NCBI GenBank assembly: GCA_002914845.1
Contig: JXTC01000312.1
Coordinates: forward strand, 254,930-318,929
Source: Trema orientale
Taxonomy: Eukaryota; Streptophyta; Magnoliopsida; Rosales; Cannabaceae
Direction of reading: 5' to 3'
Length of the DNA: 64,000 bases
Shown: in pieces, positions 12,616 through 24,800 of the stretch
How the letters are laid out: every line of letters starts with the position of its first letter
Position numbering within the stretch: the first letter of the stretch is position 1
Made by a program: the position numbers and the translations under genes
The notes under the pieces: model-generated
The model's database searches: none
What the model was told of the DNA's origin: nothing
What the model saw: the letters and a program-made list of their open reading frames with translations, nothing else

Positions 12616-13235
12616 TTTGTCATACTTTTTCATATATAGCACAGTCAATTAAAAAGATAATTTTATTTACAACAGTGCCACCATACATTTGACTCCTCAC
12701 TTTTTAAAAATGTCAATTGTGTGTGATATAGAAACTATTTACTTCCCTCTACTGTATATGTGTAATTCTTTTCATTTTTTAACGGTAAAACTCAATAAAA
12801 TCGAAATTCCGAGACACCGTGAGCCTGAGGAAAAAGTAAAGGTCTTTGAACACAGCTAGGCATTTAAGTTTGAGTAATTAGTTCTTTAATTTGCCAATAG
12901 TTCTGCTTCGTGCTCCACTGAGTTTCTCGTGCCCCATAATGACATTGAAGTCGAACATATAACAGAGGGATAGAGGAGCAGTTGATGGTTGCTTATCCGG
13001 TTTGGTAGCCCCAAATTCAGAGAGAGTTAAGCCTATCAACCAATAGTATTCATCTAAGATGGCATAATTGAAGCCAAAGAAGATGGTAGGATGTCTCCTC
13101 TGCTTGAGAGCAGAAAGAGCATAAGGTGAAAGGCATGTTGAGAATTGTCAAAATCGATGATGCACGAGTCGAACATTTCATTCAATTTAGCTGTCCTGGA
13201 AACATATGTACATATATGTAGGTAACCATATATAC
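12616..13235. other. Intergenic sequence, no gene assigned
   Basis: The minus strand between about 13045 and 13198 is less AT-rich than its surroundings and stays open for about 50 codons, but I recognise no family. It could be a fragment carried by a neighbouring element. I see nothing else. Confidence 0.35.
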
Positions 13236-13470
13236 GAGCACCAATATAATAGGTATCTTTTTTTTTACCTATCTATAGGTATTATTTCGAACAATTAAAA
13301 TTGGTCATATACGTCTTTTCATGATAAAAAGAAGAGAGAGAAAAATATTAAATAATAAGTATTTATTTTGATTATTATTTTTGTTCAACTACTCAAATTA
13401 TGATAGCCGTTGGATTATTGATCCAACGGCTAAAAAAAGATACCTATAGATAGATAAAAAAAAAAAACTA
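13236..13470. mobile_element. MITE, copy A of a three-copy family
   Basis: Ends are inverted: acctatctataggta near 13268 and tacctatagatagata near 13440. The interior shares with two other places (25270-25410 and 25510-25680) the ordered words 'tcttttcatgataaaa', 'agagagaaaaatattaaata', 'tatttatt' and 'caactactcaaat'. It has no coding capacity. The superfamily is not determined. Confidence 0.6.
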
Positions 13471-13735
13471 CCGGATTAGCAATCTATATATATATATATA
13501 TGTATATTCAGCTAAACAATTATATTTACATTTATATTTAGCAGATATTATATATGTGAAAAAAAGACGAGAAGAGGTCAATCATGTCTTTTCTTTGAAT
13601 ACGTAAAATTATCCCTTGAAATGGGGAAAAAAAAGAAGGTAAAAGAGGTATTCAGAAGTTGCTTGGATGCATCTCAAGTGGTAGATGGTGTATATATAAT
13701 GTGAAAAATTAAATGCTTTGCTTAACGATACCAAA

Positions 13736-14345
13736 ACATGACAGTCGAAGCAGCTATATGAAGAGCAGTGACATCACATTCTACCGCCTTATATATACAC
13801 ACTTGAAAAACGCACTGCACTGGAATAGAATAAATAAATAGCAAGAATGAAAATTTAAAAATAAAATGACATGCATAGTATAATCTTGTAACTATAACTA
13901 ACTGCACAAAGTGGTATCACTCTTCTATTAAGAATTTAGTAATTCCATCAGCAAAAAAAGAAAGGGTACCCTTCATCTATACAGCTAGCTAATGGAAAGA
14001 ATTTCAAGTTGAAACACTGTGTTTCTTCAAAAACCTTACGGCATGAAGTGATCGACGTTCAATATCATTAGCCACTAAGATACCGTTTTAACAATTTTCT
14101 GAATCTATCTAGCAAAGGTAACGAAACAAGTCACATACCGATATTGGTAGTTCTTGATTTTTACATTGGCATCATCAATTAGCCTCTCGCTGTCTATATG
14201 AGTAGATATGCATTCATATGGAGCACTTGGAATATAATCAACCACAACAAATCTTATACATCTTACAATATGGCTATTTACATCTGCAAAAATGAAGTAT
14301 TATTCTACCACTGAGGTGGATCGCTCTAATAACGTAATAAGAAAG
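13736..14345 (-). pseudogene. XBAT33 fragment (exons 4 and 5 with intron 4)
   Basis: The plus strand follows the parent gene (about 3370-3950) in order: part of exon 5 (aagcagc.atatgaagagc, gcactgcactggaat), intron 4 (gtatcactcttct..aagaatttagta, agggtacccttcatctata, atcattagcca), then exon 4 (catatggagcacttgga, cttatacatctta). Exon 4 carries small insertions, and the donor region is altered (cataccgatattgg). It is a duplicated, non-processed fragment because it retains intron sequence. It cannot encode an ankyrin protein. Confidence 0.88.
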
Positions 14346-14495
14346 CTCTAATAACGTAATAAGAAAGAGTTAAAAAAAAATACACAATTTAAGTTAAATG
14401 GGCTAATTCTTTTCAAAAAATAAAATATAATAAAAAAATCTAATTCCTTTGTATTAAAAAATAAAAATCTAAAATGCATTTAGGGAATTTAGGGG

Positions 14496-15957
14496 GACTA
14501 AGAGTGTTTTGCCTCCACTTTAATTTTCTAGGAGTGTTTTTCAGAATTTCTTTTCTTGGAATCCCAGAAGAGCCAAAAGACCAAAATACCATGAGAAGAA
14601 TAAGAACCCAGCCAAACTCTCCTCCGCCAACCCAAACCTCCTCCTTCTCCTCTAACGGATTTTTTGGTTTTTTTTTTTTCCAGCCAAATTCTTCTCGCTA
14701 GCTGCTGATCTTGCTAGAGTTTCATTCCGCCACCAGATTTGACATTTTCAGCCATCAATTCATGAGTTCCAGCCATTATTTTGTTCGAATTCCTCACATT
14801 TCAACCGAGTTCTTCGCCGATTTCCTTACCCTATTAGGTTGCCATGACGTGAAATCTATGATTTCGAGTTTTATCTTCCCAGATCATTATCTCGGCACCT
14901 ATAGCTCTCAGATCTGGTCAACAAAATCGGATTTACTTTAACCTAATGAGTCAACTCGGTTGCACTTTATTGAGTACTTTTTTTTCCTCTTTATTTATTT
15001 TTCATTTCCAAAGCTTGTTACCTTATTGGCTGTTTTGCATTTTTTTGGTTATATATAGCTTGGATTCGAAAAATTTACTCTCATTCTCGCGCATGAAGAA
15101 TGGCGGAGGCCAAGAGGAAGGTGTAGTATTGTGTATTTTTGGAATGACAGTTTTCTGTATATTGGATCATCACAAAATATGACTTTAAATTATAGGACAA
15201 ATTATGATAATTTTTGTAAGACGGACACAAATTTTATGACTAGCAGTCATAAATCAGGTTTACGTAGTATAAAATTATGACTGTCATGAAGTATGTATAT
15301 TAGGATTACATATATATAAGGCCACTAAATTTGTTATCCAATATTAATGCTTATTTTGGTTTTGTAAGATAAGTAGCAGTCACAAAATCAGGGTTACATG
15401 GCACAAAATTATAACTGTCATGATTTATGTTACTCTTGGTATCACATATATTGACTACTAATAGAGAAAATGTCATAGTTTTTCTTGTAAAATTAAATTT
15501 GTATTAGACAAATGTTACTAAATCATTATTGGTCAATAGGGAATACTTTTTTTTTTTGTAAGGTTGGCACAAATTTTATGAATAAGAGTAACAAATTACG
15601 ATAACATATCAAAATTATACAAATTACGGTAACATAATCTCATTGTAATGATGTAACACATAATGTGACTTTGAGTCCCAAAATCGTGACCACAAGTTAC
15701 AAATTATGACTACTTCTAATCACGAAGTTAGTAACAATGAAAAACAAAATTTCTTTAAAAGAAATTGAGATGATAAGCTGTCAAAAAATTGTGATAGATG
15801 GTTATACAATTTGGTATTACATAAGGGCATTTTCGGAATGAGCATTTTTTCTCTCTCCAAAAGGTGCTAGAAATGTAATTTTTTACTCGTAGGAAAGAAA
15901 TTCTGAAAAATACTCATAGAATAGTAAAAGTGAAAGCAAAATACTCCTAGTTCCCTT
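14496..15957. mobile_element. Mutator-like non-autonomous element with ~60-bp TIRs and an internal dyad array
   Basis: The left end (about 14496-14560: gactaagagtgttttg, ctaggagtgtttttcagaat) matches the reverse complement of the right end (about 15895-15957: gaactaggagtattttg, ctatgagtatttttcagaat) over about 60 bp. Inside, 15180-15790 is packed with variants of CACAAATTTTATGAC, GTCATAA and GTTACAAATTATGAC, that is, palindrome-like words. A 5'-UTR-like CT-rich stretch (14600-14700) with no recognised protein may be captured host DNA. Flanking 9-bp target duplications could not be matched confidently. Confidence 0.65.
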
Positions 15958-16314
15958 AATTTTCAAAAATTCTAAAAGAAAGAGAAGTAACTTGACTTTT
16001 TATTCATTTGTAGGTTTGAAGAATACTGAAAAACTTCCGTGTATTTCAGCAAAATACCATTTTCATCCTCGTATTTTTAGAAATATGAAATGTATCCATT
16101 AATTTGTCAAATTTAGTGAAAATCAGTTAATCAAAGCTTAAATAAAAAATCTTGCAATGCAATGCAGGATTAGAACCGTGAAGATATGTGATCTCTTCCC
16201 AACTTCACCTACATTTCTCTCACATATTTACATAGCGTATTTATACATGAGGTAACTAGTACCTCTAATAAATAAATTAATGATGGACTTCAAAATTTGC
16301 AGTGCAAGTCGCAA

Positions 16315-16346
<32 letters not shown>

Positions 16347-16961
16347 CCAATTCACCATGTGTCATTTTTGAAGGGCGACTAACACTTTATTTTTTCAAAA
16401 AAAAAAATATCTATCATGTCATCCATGATCCACCTAGCAATTGAAAATGTAATGATGATGTAGAAACCTAGAAGGGTAATGATATAGGATAAGATGAAAA
16501 TTTAAAAAGAGAATAGGTAGAAAAGAAAGGGGCGATAAAACTTAAACAGAAATAGATGAATTGGTAGAAAAGCGATAGAGAATCAAGATAAGAAGCCAAG
16601 GAGAAAAAGAACCATAGTGGGAGAAAACTGTGTTTCTCTTGGATTCCAAATTATAAGTAATATAATACAAGTTGAAAATTTGATAATTTTTTGTGTTATA
16701 GGTTTTTAATTGTTGTCATCCCGAGTTTATGTTATTTGGGCCACATCAAAGATTCATCAATATAAAAAATGAGAGATCATTTGTGATGTAACAAATTTGC
16801 CTATTTGGGAATTAACAGTTTTACAATACAAATAAGACTCTTGGAAGTTTCTAGAATTTAGGATTGATGTAAAGATTAAGATAAGATAAAATTTAGAGTC
16901 CAACAATTTAAGAATTTGGAGTTCAAAGTGATCCAACTAAGTTTAAAAATAAAGACTAGAG
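15958..16961. other. Intergenic sequence with a long poly(T)
   Basis: A run of about 28 T occupies 16318-16346, consistent with the poly(A) of a minus-strand retroposon, though no body or target duplication could be recognised. On the minus strand near 16170 'ggttctaatcctgc' resembles a B box. I see no gene here. Confidence 0.4.
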
Positions 16962-17048
16962 TGTTCGCAGACATAGTCTTGTGGTAGCCATACCACCTCC
17001 CAATATGGAGATCCTCTATTCAAATTCCCACTCCCTAAGTCAAATAAA
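16962..17048 (+). mobile_element. tRNA-derived SINE head
   Basis: An A-box-like word (tagtcttgtggtag, 16974) precedes a B-box-like word (tattcaaattccc, about 17017) at tRNA-like spacing, with 'cctcccaatatggagatcc' between them, a layout typical of plant SINE heads. The tail runs into pyrimidine-rich sequence, so the 3' end cannot be fixed. Confidence 0.5.
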
Positions 17049-17848
17049 AATTAAATGTAGTTCTATTGCCACTTTTCTTTCCCTCACCTTTTTTTAATCT
17101 TTTTCATTCTTTGCTTTCTTGACAAAACTCTCACCACATTTATCAGAAATTTTTTAAAAATATTTTCTTTTTGTTTAAAGGAATATATAGACCAACTTTG
17201 GGGGTTAATTACTCTAAACATTAGTCTTTTTTCTTTTCTTTTTTTTTTTTCATTTTTCTCCTAAATAGAAAGAGTTCTTAAGGAATTGTTTTCCGCAAAT
17301 GTTGAAAGAGAGAAAGTTATTCTTTAGGCTTCTTGTGAGAGAGAAATTTTAGAGTTCTTGAGATCGATGTTTAATTTTATGGTGATTGAGATAATTAATA
17401 ATTTCAATTTTTAGTGTTCTTGAGCGAGAGAGTCAATTTAACAAAAGAGTTGAGTTTGGAATTCACAATATATTCATCCATAATAATGAAAATTTAATAT
17501 GATAAAATAATTTTGATTTTTTAGATTTTTTCAAAGGTTATTTGATTTTATCAATTGTGTTGGAGGGGATGTGCTAAGAAAGAATAGTCTAGTTGAAAAA
17601 AAGATTCTAGTTTATAATATTATATTTAGTCATTTGTGTCATTTTATATAAGATTATCATTGTCATTAATAAAAAATCAAATGAAGGGTAGAAAGAGAAA
17701 AAATAGGGTTAGCAATAAAGGCACCCAAAAATAAACAAATAAAAATAAATTCCCCTAAGTTAAAAAAAAAAAAACTTGAACAAGGTAAAAAAAGGTTTTA
17801 AATAACTAAAAAATAAGTGTTTCAATATTTGAAAACTCTTTTTTAATA

Positions 17849-18453
17849 AAAGGCTGTCACTTCTCTCTAGAAATAATCTCCTCCTCTTCTCTTTTCTTCT
17901 TTTTCTTTCTTCTTTCTTCTCTTCACAGTCTTCTTCCAATCCACTTGGAGAGGGAGAGAGAGAAACAAAACTATTCAGGAAGGTATAACTCCACCTAGAT
18001 CTAGATTTACAGTGGGTTTAGATTTATTATATGTTTTTTTATTTTATTTTAGTACACCTAGATCTAGATCTATAATGACTTTTAGCAGATCTCATATTGT
18101 AGATCTTTTTAATATGGTTTTCATCCAAATGAGTACAGATCTGGATGGTTCACATGCTGAAATTTGTCCTTCTATAGTTTTTAATTTGAAGCGAGTGACA
18201 CCAACAATAAATATAAATATTGAGTGAATGGTCATAACGAGCGAACAGATGATGTGTAAAGCTCTATTGAAGCATACAATAACGGTTATCTACATAAATC
18301 CCGTTATTCAAGGTCGATTTCGTCAAGATCCTAGTGCGCAAAATTCTTTCAAAAATTTTAAATAATTTATTATGGTTATTTGCTTTGTAATCGAAAAGCC
18401 TATTGTACTATCCTTATATTATTAATGAAAGTATTTTCATTTAAAAAAAAAAA
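17849..18453 (+). mobile_element. Short poly(A) retroposon (LINE derivative or similar) with 17-bp target duplication
   Basis: A unit of about 605 bp begins with a CT-rich leader (ctcctcctcttctc) and ends in 'tgaaagtattttcattt' plus a pure poly(A). It is bounded by near-identical direct repeats: aaaactcttttttaata (17832-17848) and aaaactctttcttaata (18454-18470), 16 of 17 matching. That is the signature of target-primed reverse transcription. The leader and the 3' end resemble plant LINE untranslated regions, so I infer an internally deleted LINE or a LINE-mobilised RNA. The 71-codon frame at 18012-18227 has no known domain. Confidence 0.75.
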
Positions 18454-18470
18454 AAAACTCTTTCTTAATA

Positions 18471-18826
18471 TCTTCATGTTTTTAAAATAATTTTTGAATT
18501 ATTTTCTGAAGTATAAACGCGTTCTAAGAGCATTGAATATATAATAAATTCGTGGATTTAGTTCGTATAAGGTAGGCAAGAGTAAGCAAAACTGATCGAA
18601 AGAAAATAATACAATTGATACAATACAGCAAAACTACAATAGTTTAAGTACTTTCTACTAGATTCCTTTGAAAAAACAAATACTTTCTACTAGATAGGAA
18701 AAAATTAATTATAATGAGTCGACTAAATTCCAAAACATAAAATTATTTTATTTGAGTAATATTAAAACGCCTTCAACCACGTCATCTCAAACATTATATT
18801 TACCTACATATCATAAAAAATTTCTA
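18471..18826. other. 3' flank of the F-box gene
   Basis: AT-rich sequence between the retroposon and the stop codon of the minus-strand F-box gene. It presumably holds the 3' UTR and terminator. A short duplicated word (tactttctactag) occurs at about 18649 and 18682. Confidence 0.4.
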
Positions 18827-20068
18827 TTATGTATAAAATGTAGGTAAAATCCAAATTGGCGATCGTACCAAATGTCCAATCATTTTGCTAATGCTGGCAC
18901 CGACAATGGTAAACCCTCTTATGCAAACTCCGGTTTCAAGATTATACATGCCCAAATCCCAAGGCCCATGCTCACCAAAACCACTACTATCCTTGTCATT
19001 AGTAAAATATATGCAATTTTCTTGACACCCAAGAAAATTTGATGCTAAGACAGATACTGAAGTACTATCACCCACAAACAATGCCTCATCACCTAGACTT
19101 TTTATCTCAACCCATCTTGAGACATCCAAACTCAATTTGAAAACTTTAAAACTCTTGATCAATTTATTGTCATTATATTGTAGAAACCTCTGTACTTTCA
19201 AAAGATCTCCCCCAATAGATTCAACCAGATACACCCTAAGAAGAAAACCTCTTTCATCATCATCATCATACTCATCATCATCATCATCTACTTCGACTTC
19301 TACTTCTTCAACTTCAACATCATCATCATCATCATCTTCTTCGTTATTATAAATTATTATATCTTCTGCATATATTATATTTAACTTAGATGAATCTGTA
19401 ATATCAAAAGATACAAGTTTATTGCTCCATTGTGGAGTTATGGCATATACTTGATCCTTATAGAACACAACATCATCAAAAGTTATATCTCTAACGTGAG
19501 TCCACTTAGAGTCTTTAGCAGGTCTAATATAAGCCACACATGAACATTCTCCACATATCACCACAAGGATTAAATCATTTGGATTTGTAACTGGATCTGG
19601 TGTAAATGTTGTCATCTTCACAACATGATATTGACGAACATCAGCATAAACCTTCGCATACTCTTCCTCAAATAAGGGAGGAAGATGAATAATTGTCTTT
19701 TCATCTCTCGCCTTAAAGGGTTTGTAAAGTGTTAAAATAAAATTTTCATCAACAGTAAGTAACCATCCTTCTGAAGAGCCACAGAAAGGTCTATCATATG
19801 GAGGAAGTATTAACTTTGACGAAACGAATTTGTTATCCAAGACATTATACATGCTCCATTCATCATTGTTTTTGCTTTCGTTAGGAACTAAAAGTATTGG
19901 TACATGATGATAACTCAACTTGACAAGTTTAGCTTTGTTATCATTTGCTGCAAAATACCATGAGCCACAAACAGAACTGAACTGCAAACAGTCCTTTAGC
20001 AACTCCAAATTTTTCAAAACCAAGTCTAAAAGGTGTTTCGGCAAATTTGTCCAATCTGAAAAATCCAT
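18827..20068 (-). CDS. F-box protein with DUF295/KIB beta-propeller domain, single exon
   Basis: An uninterrupted 413-residue frame. Residues 5-45 form the F-box (WTNLPKHLLDLVLKNLELLKD, then FSSVCGSWYFAA), which would bind SKP1 in an SCF ubiquitin ligase. Residues about 75-400 are a KIB1-4/DUF295 propeller: LPPYDRPFCGSSEGWLLTVDE, then LYKPF and IHLPPLF, a central FYKDQVYAI blade, WVEIKSLGDEALFVGDS, and NCIYFTND near the end. Residues 243-273 are an acidic insert of Asp/Glu/Val repeats encoded by (GAT)n-like DNA (about 19250-19342), which probably expanded by slippage inside a surface loop. The substrate is unknown; this is a large, fast-evolving plant family. No frame damage is seen, so it may be functional, though expression is not shown. 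Confidence 0.9.
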   Translation of the reverse strand: MDFSDWTNLPKHLLDLVLKNLELLKDCLQFSSVCGSWYFAANDNKAKLVKLSYHHVPILLVPNESKNNDEWSMYNVLDNKFVSSKLILPPYDRPFCGSSEGWLLTVDENFILTLYKPFKARDEKTIIHLPPLFEEEYAKVYADVRQYHVVKMTTFTPDPVTNPNDLILVVICGECSCVAYIRPAKDSKWTHVRDITFDDVVFYKDQVYAITPQWSNKLVSFDITDSSKLNIIYAEDIIIYNNEEDDDDDDVEVEEVEVEVDDDDDEYDDDDERGFLLRVYLVESIGGDLLKVQRFLQYNDNKLIKSFKVFKLSLDVSRWVEIKSLGDEALFVGDSTSVSVLASNFLGCQENCIYFTNDKDSSGFGEHGPWDLGMYNLETGVCIRGFTIVGASISKMIGHLVRSPIWILPTFYT

Positions 20069-20454
20069 GAGAAAATATATATGTAAATGAATATCTATAT
20101 ATATTACTGAAGAATTAAAAATAATAAGTTAATTGACCAAGTATATATATAAACAAAAAATAGAAGCACAATCTTCAATTTCATTAAATTACAATGCTAG
20201 GTTTGATGAAAAAAAATGCATATCCTAATACTCCTCTTTCATGAATAAGAATTGGCCCTATGTACGGCATAAATCTAATTTCGTTGTATCAATTTATGTT
20301 TAGCCAATAATTTAATGACATATTATGCATAATTAAAATAAATGCATATTTCAAATAATTCGTTATCAATTTATTAGCTAGATATAATTTTGACAACTAA
20401 ATTTGCGTAAAGCCTTTGAAAAAAATAAAGAAATATTTGATCACTACAGATGCA
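20069..20454 (-). promoter_or_regulatory. 5' flank of the F-box gene
   Basis: AT-rich upstream region with TATA-like runs (atatatatataa and tatatata within 20090-20150). I could not decide a start site. No other gene is visible. Confidence 0.3.
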
Positions 20455-20840
20455 TATTATAATATAGTAACATCGGCCAATATCTTTAAACGTAGATGCT
20501 ACAACTAAATGAAGGTGCAGATACTTGAAAAAGAATAGTGCAGCAGCAGTTTCCATGATAGTTCGAATATTAACTAGAACAAATGATGACTCATATCTAT
20601 AGATTACAATGGAGTTTGAACAGAATACTGAAAAATACAATGCAGTTCCGAAATTAATTCAGATAGACTTGGAATTATAGCTACTAAATAAGTCACTAGA
20701 ACGGTGATTTATTATTGCTAGAAGCCTAGAATAATATTCTAATTTTCTTTGCGTTAAGGAGGACATAAGCTAATAATGATTATGACAAATAAAAATAAGA
20801 AAGAAATAGAGAAAGAAAGAAAGGTTATTGATACCCGAAT
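20455..20840. repeat. Duplicated block, partner of 44697-45080
   Basis: The segment matches 44697-45080 in order over about 385 bp: ggccaatatctttaaac, gctacaactaaatgaagg, gtgcagcagca, agaacaaatgatgac, gagattacaatg, gaatatt...aatacaatgcagtt, gctagaagcctaga, aaggaggacataag. At 44.7 kb it sits next to an XBAT33 fragment; here the sequence diverges just after 'ttattgata'. Short frames inside (20374-20640) are not supported as genes. Confidence 0.8.
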
Positions 20841-21496
20841 CCATCAATGCCTTTACAGTTTCCCGAATGTCTTACGTCTCTTACCTAATGTCTTTCATAT
20901 TTACAATGATAGTGAAAAAATCTTAATGAAATTTAATTTATAAACCTAATGACATTTGCTTTGTTGGGTTTGGCAGCACTTATGTATAATGAGCCGTCGT
21001 GCTTCTCTTAATGAAAAAAAAAGACGAAAAATATGTATATATATCCTAGGCTCTTAATAGAAATTCAGAATAGCAATTTTGTTTATTTTTTTCTCAAGAT
21101 AATATTATCGTTTCATCTCCTAAAATTTTCAATTTATGATTTGTTTTTATTTATTTCTCAAAAGAAATTTAGGAGATAAAGATTTTTTTCTTAATAAAAG
21201 ATAAGAATTCAGAAAGAAAAAAAAAATTCTATCAAAAGTTTTAAAAAATTTGCTATAATATAATGAATCTACATTAAGAGATCGGGTAGAAGTTTATTGC
21301 CCAGTGCTCAGTAGGGAATGTGATAAGTTTTACAAGTCTAATATCTGTTTGTCTCCTGCAAGCGTAGTATTCTTACGTTGCACTATGTAATCGGCAGAAA
21401 AGGTAAAAAGATAGGGATATATTCAAACCAAAACAGTGAACTCGATGAAGCCGTTCAAAATACCAAGCTAAACTAAATAAATTCATGCTTCATACA
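20841..21496. other. AT-rich spacer
   Basis: No gene, RNA or defined repeat that I can support. It contains long A and T runs. Confidence 0.4.
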
Positions 21497-21645
21497 ATTA
21501 AAATTCGCAAAAGCAAAACTTTTTCACGTATAAAAAACCTAAAATAAAATAAAATAAAATAAAATAAAATAAAATAGAGGAAAGTAATTTGCAAAAGCAA
21601 AATTTTTTCACGCATAAAAAACCTAAAATAAAATAAAAGAAAGGA
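21497..21645. repeat. Tandem duplication with an (AAAAT)n microsatellite
   Basis: A block of about 83 bp is present twice (from about 21508 and 21591), sharing 'gcaaaagcaaaa', 'tttttcacg' and 'ataaaaaacctaaaat'. The first copy contains about seven AAAAT units. The minus-strand 84-residue frame across it is an artefact of the repeat. Confidence 0.8.
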
Positions 21646-21814
21646 AAGTGGGAGAAAGAGACAGAAAAAGGAGAAAGACTTACCTGAGGCAGTCGCTACG
21701 GGCATGTAAGAGAGATGGCAAGGGATGAGTGCTTGTGCATCCATTAATATGGGCAGAAGCCAGAAAGGCAGGGGTGCTCTTCGATCAGGGGTTGCGAATG
21801 ACTTTTAAGTTTCT

Positions 21815-24800
21815 TGTAGAAATTGAGTGAGAAAATATTTTGGCTCAGAATTAGAATAATGAATTTTGATGAGTATTTATATAAGTTACAAGAGAGAGGA
21901 TAATCTTCTAGAATATTCTAAGAGATAAATCACTTACTCAAAATATAAAATACAAAATAATAAATACAGATAATTAGATAAATACATAAATAAAAAATAT
22001 TTTAAAATAGGTAATTAGATAATTTCTAATAATAAATAATAATTATTAGGAATTATCTCTAATATGTCCCCGCAAGATGGAGCTCCGCAGAAGATCCAAT
22101 CTTGAACAAGAAAAGAAGGAAGAAAGATTGTTAAAGAACGGTGTATTTGTCATCGGGAAAAAAAAGTTTAGTGTGGTCAAGAAGATGTAGTGTTGACTGG
22201 AGTAATGACCACTCGATCGTCCGATGATTGGTGTGAATAAATAAAAATAAAGAGGCAAAACCGGAATAATGACCGTTTAATTGTCCAGACCTGTAGAAGA
22301 TCGATTGTAGTAGAAAAAATTAAAGTGGCGCAACCGAAGTAGTAATTCAGTCGGGGGCTTATTGAAAATGAAGATAGAGGAAGAACTGATGAAAGAACGA
22401 CATCGTGTCCTAAAAGAAAAACAACCTAAGTTTTTTTTTTAACCCAAACGTGAAAACTAGAAACCCAGGATTTTTTCTAACATAAACCTAGAAACCTAAA
22501 ATAAAATAAAAAAAAACCTAAAATCTAAAACAAACATAACCCCCTTTTTTATTTTTATATTTTATTTTTAATATTTAAACCTAAACCAAAAACCCTAAAA
22601 CATAAGTGTAAGACTTTTTTTTAACCTAAAACTTAACAAACTTTACTTTTTTTTTTTACCAAAACAAAACAAAACAAATTAAAATAAAAGAAATGAGGGA
22701 TTTAAGGGGGGAGAGAAATATGAGGGGAGGAGAGTGATGGAAATCCCGAAAAACAAATTTTCGAAAAACGATTTTACCGAAAACGATTTCTGCAGTTTTG
22801 TAAACAAATCAAGAACGCAGCGGAATTAGTATTTTAAAATTTTCTTGAAATTTTATAAAACAAAATAAACAGAATCGTTGATCTAACATAAATCAATTTA
22901 TGGATCTTGGTTTAGATAAAACCTGGAAGCGCTTCACAACCATTGAACCTTCCCGTCTATTCTCTAGAGCCCGTTGAATGATCTGGTGTATGGACACCTT
23001 CTTGATTCCCAACGAGAGATGAGCGGACGATCCGAAAGACACTCTTCCTTCTCTTTGACTGCACGTCTACGACCATGAGCATCTCTCCCTCGGTGGCCAT
23101 GAACGAACACGGGACTTTTCTCGCGGTGGCTCGTCACTCTCACTCTCTCTTTTTCTCTTTGTTTCACGCCAAGCACAGTTACTGTGCTATAGGTGGTGTA
23201 TGGTTCTACTACTGAGTCTTAGGAGAATTTTTCTCTTAAGTATTAGAGAGATGTAAACCCTAATGGGCTTATTGGGCTCAACTGACCATTCAATTAGTAA
23301 TTAGGCTATAAGTGAGCTAGACATGGGACCTTATGGATCCAAATAGTCTAAGCTCCAATGGGCCAACTATCCACAATCATAATTAACTCTTAATTATGAC
23401 TGGGCCTTGTCCATTAATATTGGGGCACTCCACTATAGGCCCAATATTGCACTCTTATACTAAATGTCATATATTTTCTGTGAAGCTAATTAACACTTTA
23501 ATTAACTTGATCTATTTAGCATATACTATACCTGCAGATATACCCCCGATACGATGCTGTACTAGTGAGGTAAAATTACCGTATTACCCCTCTAGTACAT
23601 ATTTACCTTTGAGTTGCCATTTTTCATCTAATGGATAATAATTGACTACGGTGTTTGTAACTGCCCATACAAACACAGTCAAATTTATAAAGTGAATACC
23701 TGGCGCCTGGTTTTTTATTATCCAAGTCCTTGAAAAAACTCAAAGTGATATTATATGCATGGTGTCTAAATCATGAAAGGCGTTCTCGTCAATTCACAAA
23801 TCTTATCTTCCAAAATACAGGAGTTCGAACCATATAATCGGAACTAGTTCTTTAGTAAGTCAAAAAGATAAAACTCATGAAAATAAGTCCGACAATCACT
23901 AGAATTTAGGTAATCTTGCAATAATGCTAGATTAGTGAAAGATAGAATATTGAGTTACGACACTTAACCTTAAATTCTATTTTCACTTGGTCCAGTTCAA
24001 TGCACTTATAACTTTCTTATAATGCACTAATATTTCTATCCGAAGTCAGATACTTCGATGATTGGAGACTTTATCAATCCCGTTGAAATAGACAACACTA
24101 CATTCTATGGCAAAATAAAGTATTCTATCTTTATTTACAGAATGTGAACTTTTAATTTAGACATAATAAAATAAAGAATTTAGTCTCCCACGTGTGAACA
24201 CTTCACACGATCAATTCTTTATTACTCATTATTAGTCATGGAAACTTTTAGATGTTTGCATAATAGAAAACATAAACATCACATGTATATAATAGGGACA
24301 TAATATGGAATTTATTAACAACAAATAGATAACACTTAAATCCGATAAAAATTGTTTAAAATGCCAAACAAAGAAACTACTTTCTAGGACATATTCCCAA
24401 CAAAGAGAAATATGAGTGATAAGGAAGCATTAACCGTCACACTAACACTAAGGTTTTGGTATTTGGATTCAAGGGTGTTTGCTCAAGAATTGACAAGATA
24501 AAGAAAAATGTGATTCTAGGGTGTTAACTCATGAATAGATAGGAAAAATAAAATTTAGATTCAATGGTGTTAACCTAAGAATAGACAATAACATAATATT
24601 AGATTTAGATTCAAGGATATTAACCCAGGAATAAGAAAAATAAAATTTGGATCCTAAGGCGTGTTGCCAATGAATTGAAAAATAAAATAAGGATAAAGAT
24701 GATGAGAATAATGATTCAATTAAGCGGGAGCCAGCTTTATTTGATAAGCGGGAGCCAGTTTCATTCGATAGGACAAGTGATGAAGGAATGGAATTGATCT

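Noticed and set aside
22540-22625. Telomeric relic near 'aaaccctaaaac' words
   Set aside because: Only isolated matches to the plant telomere unit occur, with no tandem run; likely chance in A-rich DNA.
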